From Nonomuraea pusilla (GTDB taxonomy: Bacteria; Actinomycetota; Actinomycetes; Streptosporangiales; Streptosporangiaceae), in NCBI RefSeq assembly GCF_900109355.1, contig NZ_FOBF01000003.1:248001-312000 (forward strand): a stretch of DNA of 64,000 nt, given 5' to 3'. The notes beneath the pieces were generated by a model that was not told the DNA's origin, searched no databases, and saw nothing but the letters and a program-made list of their open reading frames with translations. Made by a program: the position numbers and the translations under genes. Positions 7,558-14,603 of the stretch are shown piece by piece. Every line of letters starts with the position of its first letter. Positions within the stretch are counted from its first letter, which is position 1.

Positions 7558-8016
7558 ATGACCGATGTGATTCCGCAGACAGATCCGCTGGCTCTGGACC
7601 GGCAGGTCTGCTTCGCGCTGAGCATCGCCTCGCGCAGCGTCCTCGCCATCTACCGTCCGCTGCTCCAGCCCCTCGGGCTCACGCACCCCCAGTACCTCGC
7701 CATGCTCGCGCTGTGGGAGCACGAACGGCTGTCGGTCAAGGAGCTCGGCGAGCTGCTGCAGCTCGACCCCGGCACGATGTCGCCCCTGCTCAAGCGGCTG
7801 GAGGCGATCGGCTACGTCACGCGCCGCCGCGACGTCAACGACGAGCGCGTGCTCGTGGTCTCCCTGACCCAGCGGGGCCGGGCGCTCAGGGCGGAGGCCG
7901 AGAAGATCCCGCCCGCCATCGTCGAGGCGCTCGGCATGGGGCTCGACGAGCTGCAGCACCTCCACGCGACGCTGACCCGCGTCATCGGCGCCGCCCGCGG
8001 CGCCGCCGCCCGCTGA
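7558..8016 (+). CDS. ohrR: MarR-family regulator of OhrR type (organic peroxide sensor)
   Basis: A 152-residue MarR-fold repressor. The N-terminal DRQVCFALSIASRSVLAIYRPL places a cysteine at residue 18, in the position of the reactive cysteine of OhrR proteins (LxxQLCFALY...). GLTHPQYLAMLALWE, the winged-helix region around residues 60-105 (SVKELGELLQLDPGTMSPLLKRLEAIGYVTRRRDVNDERVL is its core) and the C-terminal dimer helix all fit. OhrR is inactivated by organic hydroperoxides or HOCl through that cysteine and normally controls ohr. No ohr gene is next to it here; the divergent neighbour is the 56-residue membrane protein. The intergenic stretch contains GTTGGTGTGCAAAC, a weak dyad. Without the ohr partner the physiological signal is uncertain. 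Confidence 0.82.
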   Translation: MTDVIPQTDPLALDRQVCFALSIASRSVLAIYRPLLQPLGLTHPQYLAMLALWEHERLSVKELGELLQLDPGTMSPLLKRLEAIGYVTRRRDVNDERVLVVSLTQRGRALRAEAEKIPPAIVEALGMGLDELQHLHATLTRVIGAARGAAAR

Positions 8017-8028
8017 CGGCAGGCACCG

Positions 8029-8438
8029 GGCCGCCACGTGCCGGGCGGTCAGGGCCTGGGCACGGCCGGAGCCCGGCGACTCGCCGTCCTTCCAGGCCGC
8101 GACCAGGTCGTCCGTGTCGTGCTTCCAGGCGATCTGCTCGTCCAGGGTCTTCCCGTGCCACCAGGCGTTGCTCTCCAGGAACACGCGCTCGCCCCAGCGG
8201 GAGACGATGTCGTCCCGGTAGCGGTCGTTGAAGCCCTCCAGCATCATCCGCATGGAGGGAGCGGTGCCGGAACGCCCGGCTTCGAGGGTGTGCCGCACCG
8301 CTCCGATCCGCTGGTCCAGCCGGTCGCGCTCGAGTTCGAGGAGCTCGACGTGGTCGAGGAGGGCGCCGCCTCCTCGCCCTTCTGCCGGCCGAGGACGTCC
8401 GCGATGACCGGCAGGCTCAGGCCCAGGTCCCGCAGGTC
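8029..8438 (-). pseudogene. Remnant of a TipA-like MerR-family regulator (frameshifted, truncated)
   Basis: On the minus strand, 8438-8370 encodes DLRDLGLSLPVIADVLG, the helix that follows the HTH in MerR proteins. One frame over, about 8367-8029 encodes GALLDHVELLELERDRLDQR, then MLEGFNDRYRDDIVSRWGERVF and DEQIAWKHDTDDLVAAW, which resembles the MerR dimerisation helix plus a TipAS-type effector domain. A single-base shift at about 8361-8385 joins the two frames. The N-terminal HTH and recognition helix are missing and replaced by GC-rich repetitive sequence. The C-terminus runs into the end of the ohrR-like gene. It is therefore almost certainly non-functional. Confidence 0.7.
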
Positions 8439-8439
8439 A

Positions 8440-8735
8440 AACCCCCAACCCAGACCCCCACATGGGGCACCCCCGCCTCGGACAGAAGCCCACCCCACAG
8501 CGGGCACCTCCGCTCCAGCCGAAAGCCCGGCCCTCACACCAAGCACCTGCGCCCCAGCGGAAAGCCCGCCGCCGCCCCCTCCAGCCCCGGCAGAAGGCTC
8601 GCCACCCCCAACCGCGAGCTCGCCGCTGCCCCCTGAGTCCTGCAGCCACACTCCTCCGTCGCATCGGTCCCGCCGCCGCCTCCCTGCGTCGCCGCGCCGC
8701 CGGCGTTCCTCCTGCCCTTGACGCCTCCCGGTCTC
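8440..8735. other. Gene-free, degenerate GC-rich repeat stretch
   Basis: About 300 bp with no convincing gene. Loosely repeated units such as GCACCTCCGCTCCAGCCGAA and GCACCTGCGCCCCAGCGGAA alternate along the strand, giving open but low-complexity frames in several phases. It occupies the place where the missing N-terminal half of the MerR-like gene should be. Confidence 0.55.
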
Positions 8736-8738
8736 AAG

Positions 8739-8775
8739 TGAGAACGTTATCAACACGTCGCTGAGAACGTTCTCA
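8739..8775. promoter_or_regulatory. Pair of LacI-type operators before the FrlB-like gene
   Basis: TGAGAACGTTCTCA (8762-8775) is a perfect 14-bp palindrome with the central CG typical of LacI-family operators. TGAGAACGTTATCA (8739-8752) is a second copy with one mismatch. Centres are 23 bp apart, about two helical turns. The same perfect palindrome precedes the FrlD-like kinase at 12404, so both units are probably controlled by the LacI protein encoded between them. Confidence 0.85.
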
Positions 8776-8806
8776 CTTTCCCTTGCCTTCCTGAACGGAG
8801 ACGCCC

Positions 8807-9802
8807 GTGTCCCTGCCGCTCAAGCCGATCGAGCCCGACCTCGCCGACAAGGCCGCGCGGACGATCAGCCAGCGCGCCCAGGTGGAGGAACTCGTCGCCA
8901 AGGCCGTCGACGACGGCCTTCGCAACGTGTTCCTCGTCGGCGCCGGAGGCTCGCTCATCGCCGCCCACCCCGCCCACTACCTGCTGGAGCGCGAGGCCAC
9001 CCACCCCGTGTACAAACTGCAGAGCGACGAGCTGAACACCGGGCGCACCCGCAGGATGGGCCCGGGATCGCTCGTGTTCCTCGCCTCCTACACCGGCAGG
9101 ACCAAGGAGACCGTGGCCGCCGCGCAGTACGCCAGGAGCACCGGCGCCACCGTCGCCGTCGTCACCAAGGAGGGCGGGCCGCTCGCCGACGCCGCCGACG
9201 TGGCCTTCACCGGGCAGAGCGACCTGTTCATGCAGCTCGCCGCGTACGCGCTGCTCCGCCAGACCGGCGTCGAACGTGACTGGGCGCTCCTCGACCAGGC
9301 GCTCGACGCGCTGCCTGCCGCGCTCGTCTCCGCCGCCGAGGAGGGCGAGGAGCGCGCCGCCGCCATCGCCTCGGCGCTCAAGGACGAGCCCATCACGTAC
9401 GTCCTCGGCTCGGGCCCCAGCTACGGCTGGGCGTACGGGCTGGCCATGTGCTTCCTGCAGGAGATGCAGTGGAAGCACGCGGCCGGGTTCAACTCGGGCG
9501 AGTTCTTCCAGGGCGCGTTCGAGGTGGTCGATGACGACGTCGCGGTGATCAACCTGCTCGGCGAGGACCCGTCGCGGCCCATGGCCGAGCGGGCCAGGCG
9601 CTTCCTCAACACGTACGCGAGCAAGAAGACCTACCACGTCGACACGGCCGACCACACGCTCCCCGGCATCCCGCAGGAGCTCCGAGGCGAGGTGTCGCCC
9701 CTGGTGATCGCGGTGCTGATGGACCGGCTGGCCCGGCACTACGAATCGGTCCGGGGGCACGACCTCGACCAGCGGCACTATATGTTCAAGGTGGACTACT
9801 GA
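8807..9802 (+). CDS. frlB: SIS-domain sugar isomerase/deglycase, FrlB-like
   Basis: A 331-residue double-SIS protein: first SIS core FLVGAGGSLIAAHPAHYLLE near residue 45 and SYTGRTKETVAAA near residue 95, second around YVLGSGPSYGWAYGLAMCFL near residue 200. The segment FNSGEFFQGAFEV and the C-terminal HDLDQRHYMFKVDY match, from memory, the layout of fructoselysine-6-phosphate deglycase FrlB (SGEF... and ...DERRYYGGLVEY). That enzyme splits the phosphorylated Amadori product into glucose-6-phosphate and the free amino acid. GTG is the start, with GGAG 7 bases upstream. It follows a LacI operator pair and lies 61 bp before a HAD phosphatase. Related glucosamine-6-phosphate-type SIS enzymes are the main alternative. 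Confidence 0.72.
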   Translation: MSLPLKPIEPDLADKAARTISQRAQVEELVAKAVDDGLRNVFLVGAGGSLIAAHPAHYLLEREATHPVYKLQSDELNTGRTRRMGPGSLVFLASYTGRTKETVAAAQYARSTGATVAVVTKEGGPLADAADVAFTGQSDLFMQLAAYALLRQTGVERDWALLDQALDALPAALVSAAEEGEERAAAIASALKDEPITYVLGSGPSYGWAYGLAMCFLQEMQWKHAAGFNSGEFFQGAFEVVDDDVAVINLLGEDPSRPMAERARRFLNTYASKKTYHVDTADHTLPGIPQELRGEVSPLVIAVLMDRLARHYESVRGHDLDQRHYMFKVDY

Positions 9803-9862
9803 TCATCCCGCCGGGCGGCTCCCCCGCCGCCCGGCGCTCCTTCCCCTCCGAGGAGTGATGGC

Positions 9863-10495
9863 GTGACCGTCGACCTGGTCATCTTCGACTGCGACGGGGT
9901 GCTCGTCGACAGCGAGCACATCTCCGTACGGGTCGGCACGGCGGCGCTGCGCCGGCTCGGCTGGGACATCGACGAGGCGCGGTACGCCGAACGCTTCGTC
10001 GGCTGCTCCCCCGAGTACTGGGACGAGCAGGTCGGCGAGGTGCCGCCGGGCTGGCGCGACGAGGTCGAGGCGGAGTACCGGGCGGCGGTCGCGGCGGAGC
10101 TGCGGGCGGTGCCCGGCATCGTGGCGGCGCTCGACCGGCTGGAGCCGCCGTCCTGCGTGGCCTCGAACGGGCGGCACACGGCGATCCGCCGCAGCCTGGA
10201 GCTGACCGGGCTGGCGGCGCGGTTCGCGGGGCGGGTGTTCAGCGCCGAGGACGTGCCGCGGGGCAAGCCCGCTCCCGACCTGTTCCTGCACGCGGCGGCG
10301 GTGCTCGGGGCGCCGCCCGAGCGCTGCGTCGTGGTGGAGGACAGCCCGTTCGGGGTGCGGGCGGCGCAGGCGGCGGGGATGCGCTGCCTGGCGTTCACCG
10401 GCGGCGTCACTCCGGAGCACCGCCTGGCGGGCCTCGGCGCCCACCTGTTCTCGGACGCCGCCGCCCTCCCCGACCTCATCGCCACCCTCCCCTGA
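9863..10495 (+). CDS. HAD-superfamily phosphatase / beta-phosphoglucomutase-like
   Basis: A 210-residue HAD subfamily IA enzyme. Motif I is FDCDGVLVDSE (nucleophile Asp about 9, acid/base Asp about 11), motif II is ASNGRH near residue 95, the motif III lysine is in RGKPAPDLF, and motif IV is VVVEDSPFGVRAA. These enzymes are sugar-phosphate phosphatases or mutases; the cap follows motif I. GTG start with GAGGAG 7 bases upstream. It is probably co-transcribed with the FrlB-like gene and might remove a stalled sugar phosphate or recycle a product. Its role in the locus is inference because classical frl operons do not need it. Confidence 0.88.
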   Translation: MTVDLVIFDCDGVLVDSEHISVRVGTAALRRLGWDIDEARYAERFVGCSPEYWDEQVGEVPPGWRDEVEAEYRAAVAAELRAVPGIVAALDRLEPPSCVASNGRHTAIRRSLELTGLAARFAGRVFSAEDVPRGKPAPDLFLHAAAVLGAPPERCVVVEDSPFGVRAAQAAGMRCLAFTGGVTPEHRLAGLGAHLFSDAAALPDLIATLP

Positions 10496-10503
10496 CAGAC
10501 CGC

Positions 10504-10534
10504 CCCCCAGGCAGGAGCCGCCCCTGCCCGGGGG
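10504..10534. terminator. Hairpin between HAD phosphatase and epimerase remnant
   Basis: CCCCC-a-GGCAGG (10504-10515) pairs with CCTGCC-c-GGGGG (10523-10534) around a 7-base loop. It fills the gap between two convergent genes, so it can act in both directions. There is no U-tract, as is common in actinomycetes. Confidence 0.7.
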
Positions 10535-10966
10535 TCAGCGCGGGAGGGCGTGGCCGTTCTCGTCGAGGTAGTCGCGCCACGAACGCTTCGGCGCCCAGCC
10601 GAGCAGCCGGTACGCCTTCGCGCACGAGATGCCCGACGCGTCTGGCCGCGACAGCGCCCGCAGCGGGATCGAGTCGCCGTAGTACTCGCGCACCAGCTCG
10701 CGCCGCCATCCCCGACCCCAGCATGAACCCGCCGCACGTCGTCTTCCACAACAACCGTGGACGACCGCCTCGGCGCCGCGCACCACGGCGAACGCCTCCC
10801 CCGCGTCGGTCAGGTCGGCCTGCCGGTAGGCGGGCGCGCCGGGCTCGGCCCGCTCCCAGACGGGACGGGTGACGTCCACGGCCGTCACCTCGTGGCCGGC
10901 GTCCGCGAGCGCGCGGGTGGCGGCCCGTCCGACCTTCCCGTGGGCTCCGGTGACGACGACGCGCAT
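10535..10966 (-). pseudogene. NAD-dependent epimerase/dehydratase remnant with internal inversion and deletion
   Basis: The N-terminal part (10966-10757) is a normal SDR-epimerase start: MRVVVTGAHGKVGRAATRAL, then VTAVDVTRP and RGAEAVVH. The C-terminal part (10700-10535) reads REYYGDSIPLRALS, then ISCAKAYRLLGWAPKRSW. Between them, 10701-10756 makes no sense on the minus strand, but on the plus strand it reads AAIPDPSMNPPHVVFHNN, exactly the sequence expected after VVH in this family. So a block of about 56 bp has been inverted in place, and roughly 150 or more codons after it are missing. A good ribosome site (AAGGAG) still precedes the ATG at 10966, but the product cannot fold as an epimerase. 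Confidence 0.82.
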
Positions 10967-11000
10967 GTGCCTGGCTCCTTCCGCGTACGGACGTGAAGGC

Positions 11001-11115
11001 TTCAGTCTGCGACATCCAGCCAATGCGCACGGACACGGGGCGCTTCGGTCTGCCGCATCCGCCCGCGCACACGGACGCGGGGAGCACGGTCTGCGGCATC
11101 CGCCCGCGCGCACAG
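11001..11115. repeat. Three imperfect 41-43 bp direct repeats
   Basis: Copies carry GTCTGC at 11005, 11048 and 11089, each followed by (c/g)(a/c/g)CATCC, GCGCAC and GGAC(A/G)CGGGG. Spacing is 43 then 41 bp. They lie in the gene-free stretch between the broken epimerase and the 3' end of the LacI gene. No function is evident. Confidence 0.75.
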
Positions 11116-11160
11116 GCTTCGAAGAAGCGGCGTCCGCCGCCCGCGCGTCCGAGGGCGGCG

Positions 11161-11235
11161 GTCAGGCGGGGGGCGGCGGTCAGGCGGGGGGCGGCGGTCA
11201 GGCGCGGGAGGCGGCGGTCAGGCGCGGGGGGCGGC
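11161..11235. repeat. 18-20 bp tandem repeat at the stop codon of the LacI gene
   Basis: The unit GTCAGGCGGGGGGCGGCG starts at 11161, 11179, 11197 and 11217 (the last two slightly diverged). The copy at 11217 contains the TGA stop and the last codons (AAPRA) of the LacI-family gene, so the array again consists of copies of a gene end placed after the stop. Confidence 0.85.
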
Positions 11236-12294
11236 GGATTCGCGTTCGATGAACCGGGTGGGCAGGCGGCGGTGGGTGACGCGCCTGTCGCCGCCCTGGA
11301 CGCGGTCCAGCAGCAGCCGCCCCGCCTCCTTGCCCAGCTCGTACACCGGCTGGGCGACGACGCTGAGCGGCGGCGAGATCGCCTCGGCCCAGTCGGCGTC
11401 GTCGAAGGCGATGAGCGAGACGTCGGCCGGGCAGCGCAGGCCGAGGCGGCGCAGCGCCTGGAGCACCCCGAGCGCGAGCAGGCTGTCGAGGGCGAGGATG
11501 GCGGTGGGCGGGTCGTCGAGCCCGAGCAGGCGGGTGGTGGCGGCGGCCGCGTCCTCCCTGCGGAAGCCTTCGGCGCTGACCAGTTCGGGGCGCGGCTCGA
11601 TGCCGGCGTCGAGCAGCGCGTCGCGGTAGCCGGCGGCGCGCGCGCCGACGGTGGTGGCGGCCAGGCGTTCGACCCCGCGCAGCCCCGGCCTGGCCAGTTT
11701 GGGACGCAGCTTCTCGTCGCCGCCGGTCAGTAAGGCGATGGTGCGGTGCCCGAGCGCGAGCAGGCGTTCGGTGGCGTCCCTGGCGGCGGCGCGGTTGTCG
11801 ATGCCGACGGTGTCGGCCTCCACGCCGGGGACGCGCCGGTCGAGCAGCACGACGGGGATGCCCGCCTCGATCACGCCCTGGAGCGCGTCGCGGTCGGCGG
11901 CGTCGGTGGGGGCGACGACGAGGCCGTCGACGCGGCGCTCGGTGAGGACGCCGAGGGCCTTGCGTTCGAGGGAGAGGTCCTCGTCGGTGTTGACGAGCAG
12001 CACCTCCCAGCCGCGCTCGTGGGCGGCGTCGGCGATGCCGCGCAGGGCGCGGGAGAAGAACGGGTTCTCGATGTCGGGCACGAGGACGCCGAGCGTGTGC
12101 GTGAGCCCGGTGATCATGCTGCGGGCGAGGCTGTTGGGCCGGTAGCCGAGGCGTTCGGCGGCGGCCAGGACGGCCTCGCGGCTCTTGCCGCTGACGGAGC
12201 CGTAGCCGCCGAGCGCGCGCCCGGCCGTCGCCGTGGAGACCCCTGCCTCCCTGGCGACGGCCTCGATCGACGGCATGCTCCGCCGGACGCTCAT
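11218..12294 (-). CDS. LacI-family repressor of the frl-like locus
   Basis: A 358-residue LacI/GalR protein. The N-terminal HTH (SIEAVAREAGVSTATAGRAL, about residues 9-28) and hinge helix (GYRPNSLARSM) are intact. The periplasmic-binding-like effector domain starts at TLGVLVPDIENPFFSRAL and closes with VSLIAFDDADWAEAISPPLS, a family hallmark. It lies between two units that both carry TGAGAACGTTCTCA-type operators, so it very probably represses both and is induced by a sugar or glycated amine taken up by the transporter. It is divergent from the kinase with 164 bp between starts. The HTH reads ATAGRAL rather than the usual ATVSRVL, which may fit the unusual GAGAACGTTCTC half-sites (inference). 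Confidence 0.92.
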   Translation of the reverse strand: MSVRRSMPSIEAVAREAGVSTATAGRALGGYGSVSGKSREAVLAAAERLGYRPNSLARSMITGLTHTLGVLVPDIENPFFSRALRGIADAAHERGWEVLLVNTDEDLSLERKALGVLTERRVDGLVVAPTDAADRDALQGVIEAGIPVVLLDRRVPGVEADTVGIDNRAAARDATERLLALGHRTIALLTGGDEKLRPKLARPGLRGVERLAATTVGARAAGYRDALLDAGIEPRPELVSAEGFRREDAAAATTRLLGLDDPPTAILALDSLLALGVLQALRRLGLRCPADVSLIAFDDADWAEAISPPLSVVAQPVYELGKEAGRLLLDRVQGGDRRVTHRRLPTRFIERESAAPRA

Positions 12295-12403
12295 CTGGAC
12301 CCCCGTTGTCTGGTCGTCGTGTCACCCATCATGCTCCCGCGCGGGCGATCAACGGGCCACCGTAGCGGATTTCCCGGGGACTCTTGACACCGGGTCCACG
12401 GAT

Positions 12404-12441
12404 TGAGAACGTTCTCACTCAAGCGATTGAGAACCTTCCCA
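12404..12441. promoter_or_regulatory. LacI operator pair before the kinase-transporter operon
   Basis: TGAGAACGTTCTCA (12404-12417) is identical to the site at 8762. TGAGAACCTTCCCA (12428-12441) is a degenerate second copy with its centre 24 bp away. A TTGACA at 12384-12389 could be the -35 element, which would put the first operator over the -10 region, a classic repression geometry. Confidence 0.85.
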
Positions 12442-12458
12442 AAACACTCGGAGAACGC

Positions 12459-13283
12459 GTGGAGTCTCGCAAGATCCGGCTGGTCGCCGTCGGGGACAAC
12501 GTCGTCGACCGCTACCCCGACCTCGGCGTCATGTATCCGGGCGGGAACGCCGTCAACGTCGCGGTCCACGCCCGCAGGCTCGGCGCCGACTCCGCCTATC
12601 TCGGCGCCCTCGGCACCGACCAGGCAGGACGGCTCGTGCGCGCCGCGCTCGCCGCCGAGGGCCTGGACCTGTCCCTGCTGCGCGTCGTCGAAGGCCCCAA
12701 CGCCACCGCCACCGTGCGGGTCGTCGCCGGCGAGCGCAAGTTCACCGGCGGCCACGAGGGCGTCTCCCGCTTCCGGCTCTCCCCTGACGACCTCGACCGG
12801 CTGGCGCGGGCCGACATCGTCCACACCGGCGAGTGCTCCCTGATCGAGGACCAGCTCCCCGCCGTCGCCGCGCGGGCGCGGCGGCTGTCCTTCGACTTCT
12901 CCGAACGCCCCTGGGAGTACGTCGCGGCGCACGCCCCGCACGCCGCCGTCGCGGTGCTGTCGTCGCCGTCGCGCGCCCGCCGTGAGGCGTTCGCCCTGGC
13001 CAGGCGGGTACGCGACCTCGGCCCCTCCACGGTCGCGGTGACCATGGGCCCGGCCGGAGCCGTCCTCGTCGCGGCGGAGACCCTGGCCTACGCCCCCGCC
13101 GAACCCGTCGGCGTCGTCGACACCCTCGGCGCCGGCGACGCGTTCATCGCCCGGCTCCTCGTCGGCGTCGCCTCCGGCGAGGACCCGCACGCCCTCGTCG
13201 CCGCCGCCACCTCCTACGCCTCCCGCGCCTGCGCCTCCTACGGCGCGTTCGGACACCAAGCCCCCCTGAAGGAGTCCCCATGA
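12459..13283 (+). CDS. frlD: PfkB-family sugar kinase, fructoselysine 6-kinase (FrlD)-like
   Basis: A 274-residue ribokinase/PfkB enzyme. The N-terminus RLVAVGDNVVDRYPDLG, then PGGNAVNVAV near residue 30, closely resembles what I recall of FrlD (GDNCVDIYPQL...SGGNAVNVAV). The C-terminal PfkB signature VVDTLGAGDAFIARLL (catalytic Asp in GAGD, about residue 228) is intact. FrlD phosphorylates fructoselysine or related Amadori compounds at C6, giving the substrate of FrlB. I chose GTG 12459 because GGAGA sits 7 bases upstream and the codons before it overlap the operators. Its stop overlaps the start of the binding-protein gene (ATGA), so kinase and transporter are one operon. A ribokinase-like kinase for another sugar is the alternative. 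Confidence 0.78.
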   Translation: MESRKIRLVAVGDNVVDRYPDLGVMYPGGNAVNVAVHARRLGADSAYLGALGTDQAGRLVRAALAAEGLDLSLLRVVEGPNATATVRVVAGERKFTGGHEGVSRFRLSPDDLDRLARADIVHTGECSLIEDQLPAVAARARRLSFDFSERPWEYVAAHAPHAAVAVLSSPSRARREAFALARRVRDLGPSTVAVTMGPAGAVLVAAETLAYAPAEPVGVVDTLGAGDAFIARLLVGVASGEDPHALVAAATSYASRACASYGAFGHQAPLKESP

Positions 13284-14599
13284 AGGTCCGCACCACCAGG
13301 CACCACTGGACCGCGCTCCTGCTGGCCCTCGCCACCGCCGCCTGCGGCTCCGGCGGCACCGGCGGCGCGCCCGCCACGGCCGACCTGTCCGCGCCCAAGG
13401 AGAAGGCCGGCACGCTCACCATGGTGACGAAGTTCGCCGACCCCCAGTACGCCCCGTACTTCGAGAAGGTCGTGGCCGCGTACGAGCAGGCCAACCCCAA
13501 GGTGGACATCAAGCTCGAACAGGTCGGCGACCAGCCGTACAAGGACAAGATCCGGGTGCTGAGCGCCTCACGCGACCTGCCCGACATCTACTTCTCCTGG
13601 GCGGGCGACTTCGCCAACAAGTTCGTCCGCGCCGGCCTCGCCGCCGACCTGACCGGCCAGATCGGGCCCGGCACGAGCTGGGGCTCCACGTTCGCGCCCG
13701 CCGCGCTCAAGGCCTTCGAGTACGGCGGCAGGAACTACGGCGTCCCGCTCGACCTCGACGGCAAGTACATGGCGTACGACAAGGCGGTCTTCGCCAAGGC
13801 GGGCGTGGGGGTGCCGAAGACGTTCGAGGAGCTGCTGACCGCCTGCGACGCGTTCAGGAAGGCCGGGGTGCAACCCATCGCCTTCGGCAACCAGTACGGC
13901 TGGGCCGCCCTGCACTTCGTCACCCAGCTCAACGCCTACGACGTGCCGCCCGCCACGCTCAGGGCCGACTACGACCCGGCCACCGGCGCCTTCACCGACC
14001 CCGGCTACGTCACCGCGCTCAAGCAGTTCTCCGAACTCGTCGGACGCTGCGGCACCAAGGACGCCAACGGCCTGTCGCACGAGACCGCGCAGGCGCAGTT
14101 CATCGCCGGGAAAGCCGCCATGCACTACGTCGAGTCGGTCGAGTTCGAGGTGTTCGTCAAGGCGAACCCGCCCATCGACTGGGACATCTTCCGCCTGCCC
14201 GCCCCCGCCGGCGCGGCGGGCGACCCCACCGCGCTGACCGGCGCGCCCGACGGGTTCCTCGTCAACGCGAGGAGCAGGAACGCCGGCCTGGCCGTCGACT
14301 TCCTCAAGTTCCTGTCCAGCAAGGAGAACGCGGCCACCATGACCAAGGACTTCTCCTGGCTCAGCCCCGTCAAGGGCTCCGCCACCTCGGAGAACGCGGC
14401 GCCGCAGCTCATCTCCGCGCTCGACGACATGGACAAGGCCGGACAGTTCGCCGTCTGGCTCGACACCGTCACCCACGCCGAGGTCGCCAGCGCCTACCTG
14501 TCGGGCGTCGAGGGCATGCTGTCGGGCTCCCGCACGCCCGAACAGGTCATGGCGGGCGTGCGCGACGCGGCGGCCAAGGCCAGGAAGGAAGTCGGGTGA
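13280..14599 (+). CDS. Sugar ABC transporter solute-binding lipoprotein
   Basis: A 439-residue family-1 extracellular solute-binding protein. The N-terminus has a short basic region, a hydrophobic stretch and the lipobox LATAACGS (Cys about 21), so the mature protein is a lipoprotein on the outer face of the membrane. YEQANPKVDIKLEQVG and KIRVLSASRDLPDIYFSW are typical of cluster-B binding proteins, and GVPLDLDGKYMAYDKAVFAKAG is the conserved middle. It overlaps the kinase gene by 4 bases and is followed 4 bases later by the first permease. Given the kinase and deglycase, the ligand may be fructosyl-amines as for FrlO of Bacillus; this is inference from context. Confidence 0.92.
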   Translation: MKVRTTRHHWTALLLALATAACGSGGTGGAPATADLSAPKEKAGTLTMVTKFADPQYAPYFEKVVAAYEQANPKVDIKLEQVGDQPYKDKIRVLSASRDLPDIYFSWAGDFANKFVRAGLAADLTGQIGPGTSWGSTFAPAALKAFEYGGRNYGVPLDLDGKYMAYDKAVFAKAGVGVPKTFEELLTACDAFRKAGVQPIAFGNQYGWAALHFVTQLNAYDVPPATLRADYDPATGAFTDPGYVTALKQFSELVGRCGTKDANGLSHETAQAQFIAGKAAMHYVESVEFEVFVKANPPIDWDIFRLPAPAGAAGDPTALTGAPDGFLVNARSRNAGLAVDFLKFLSSKENAATMTKDFSWLSPVKGSATSENAAPQLISALDDMDKAGQFAVWLDTVTHAEVASAYLSGVEGMLSGSRTPEQVMAGVRDAAAKARKEVG

Positions 14600-14603
14600 C
14601 GCC

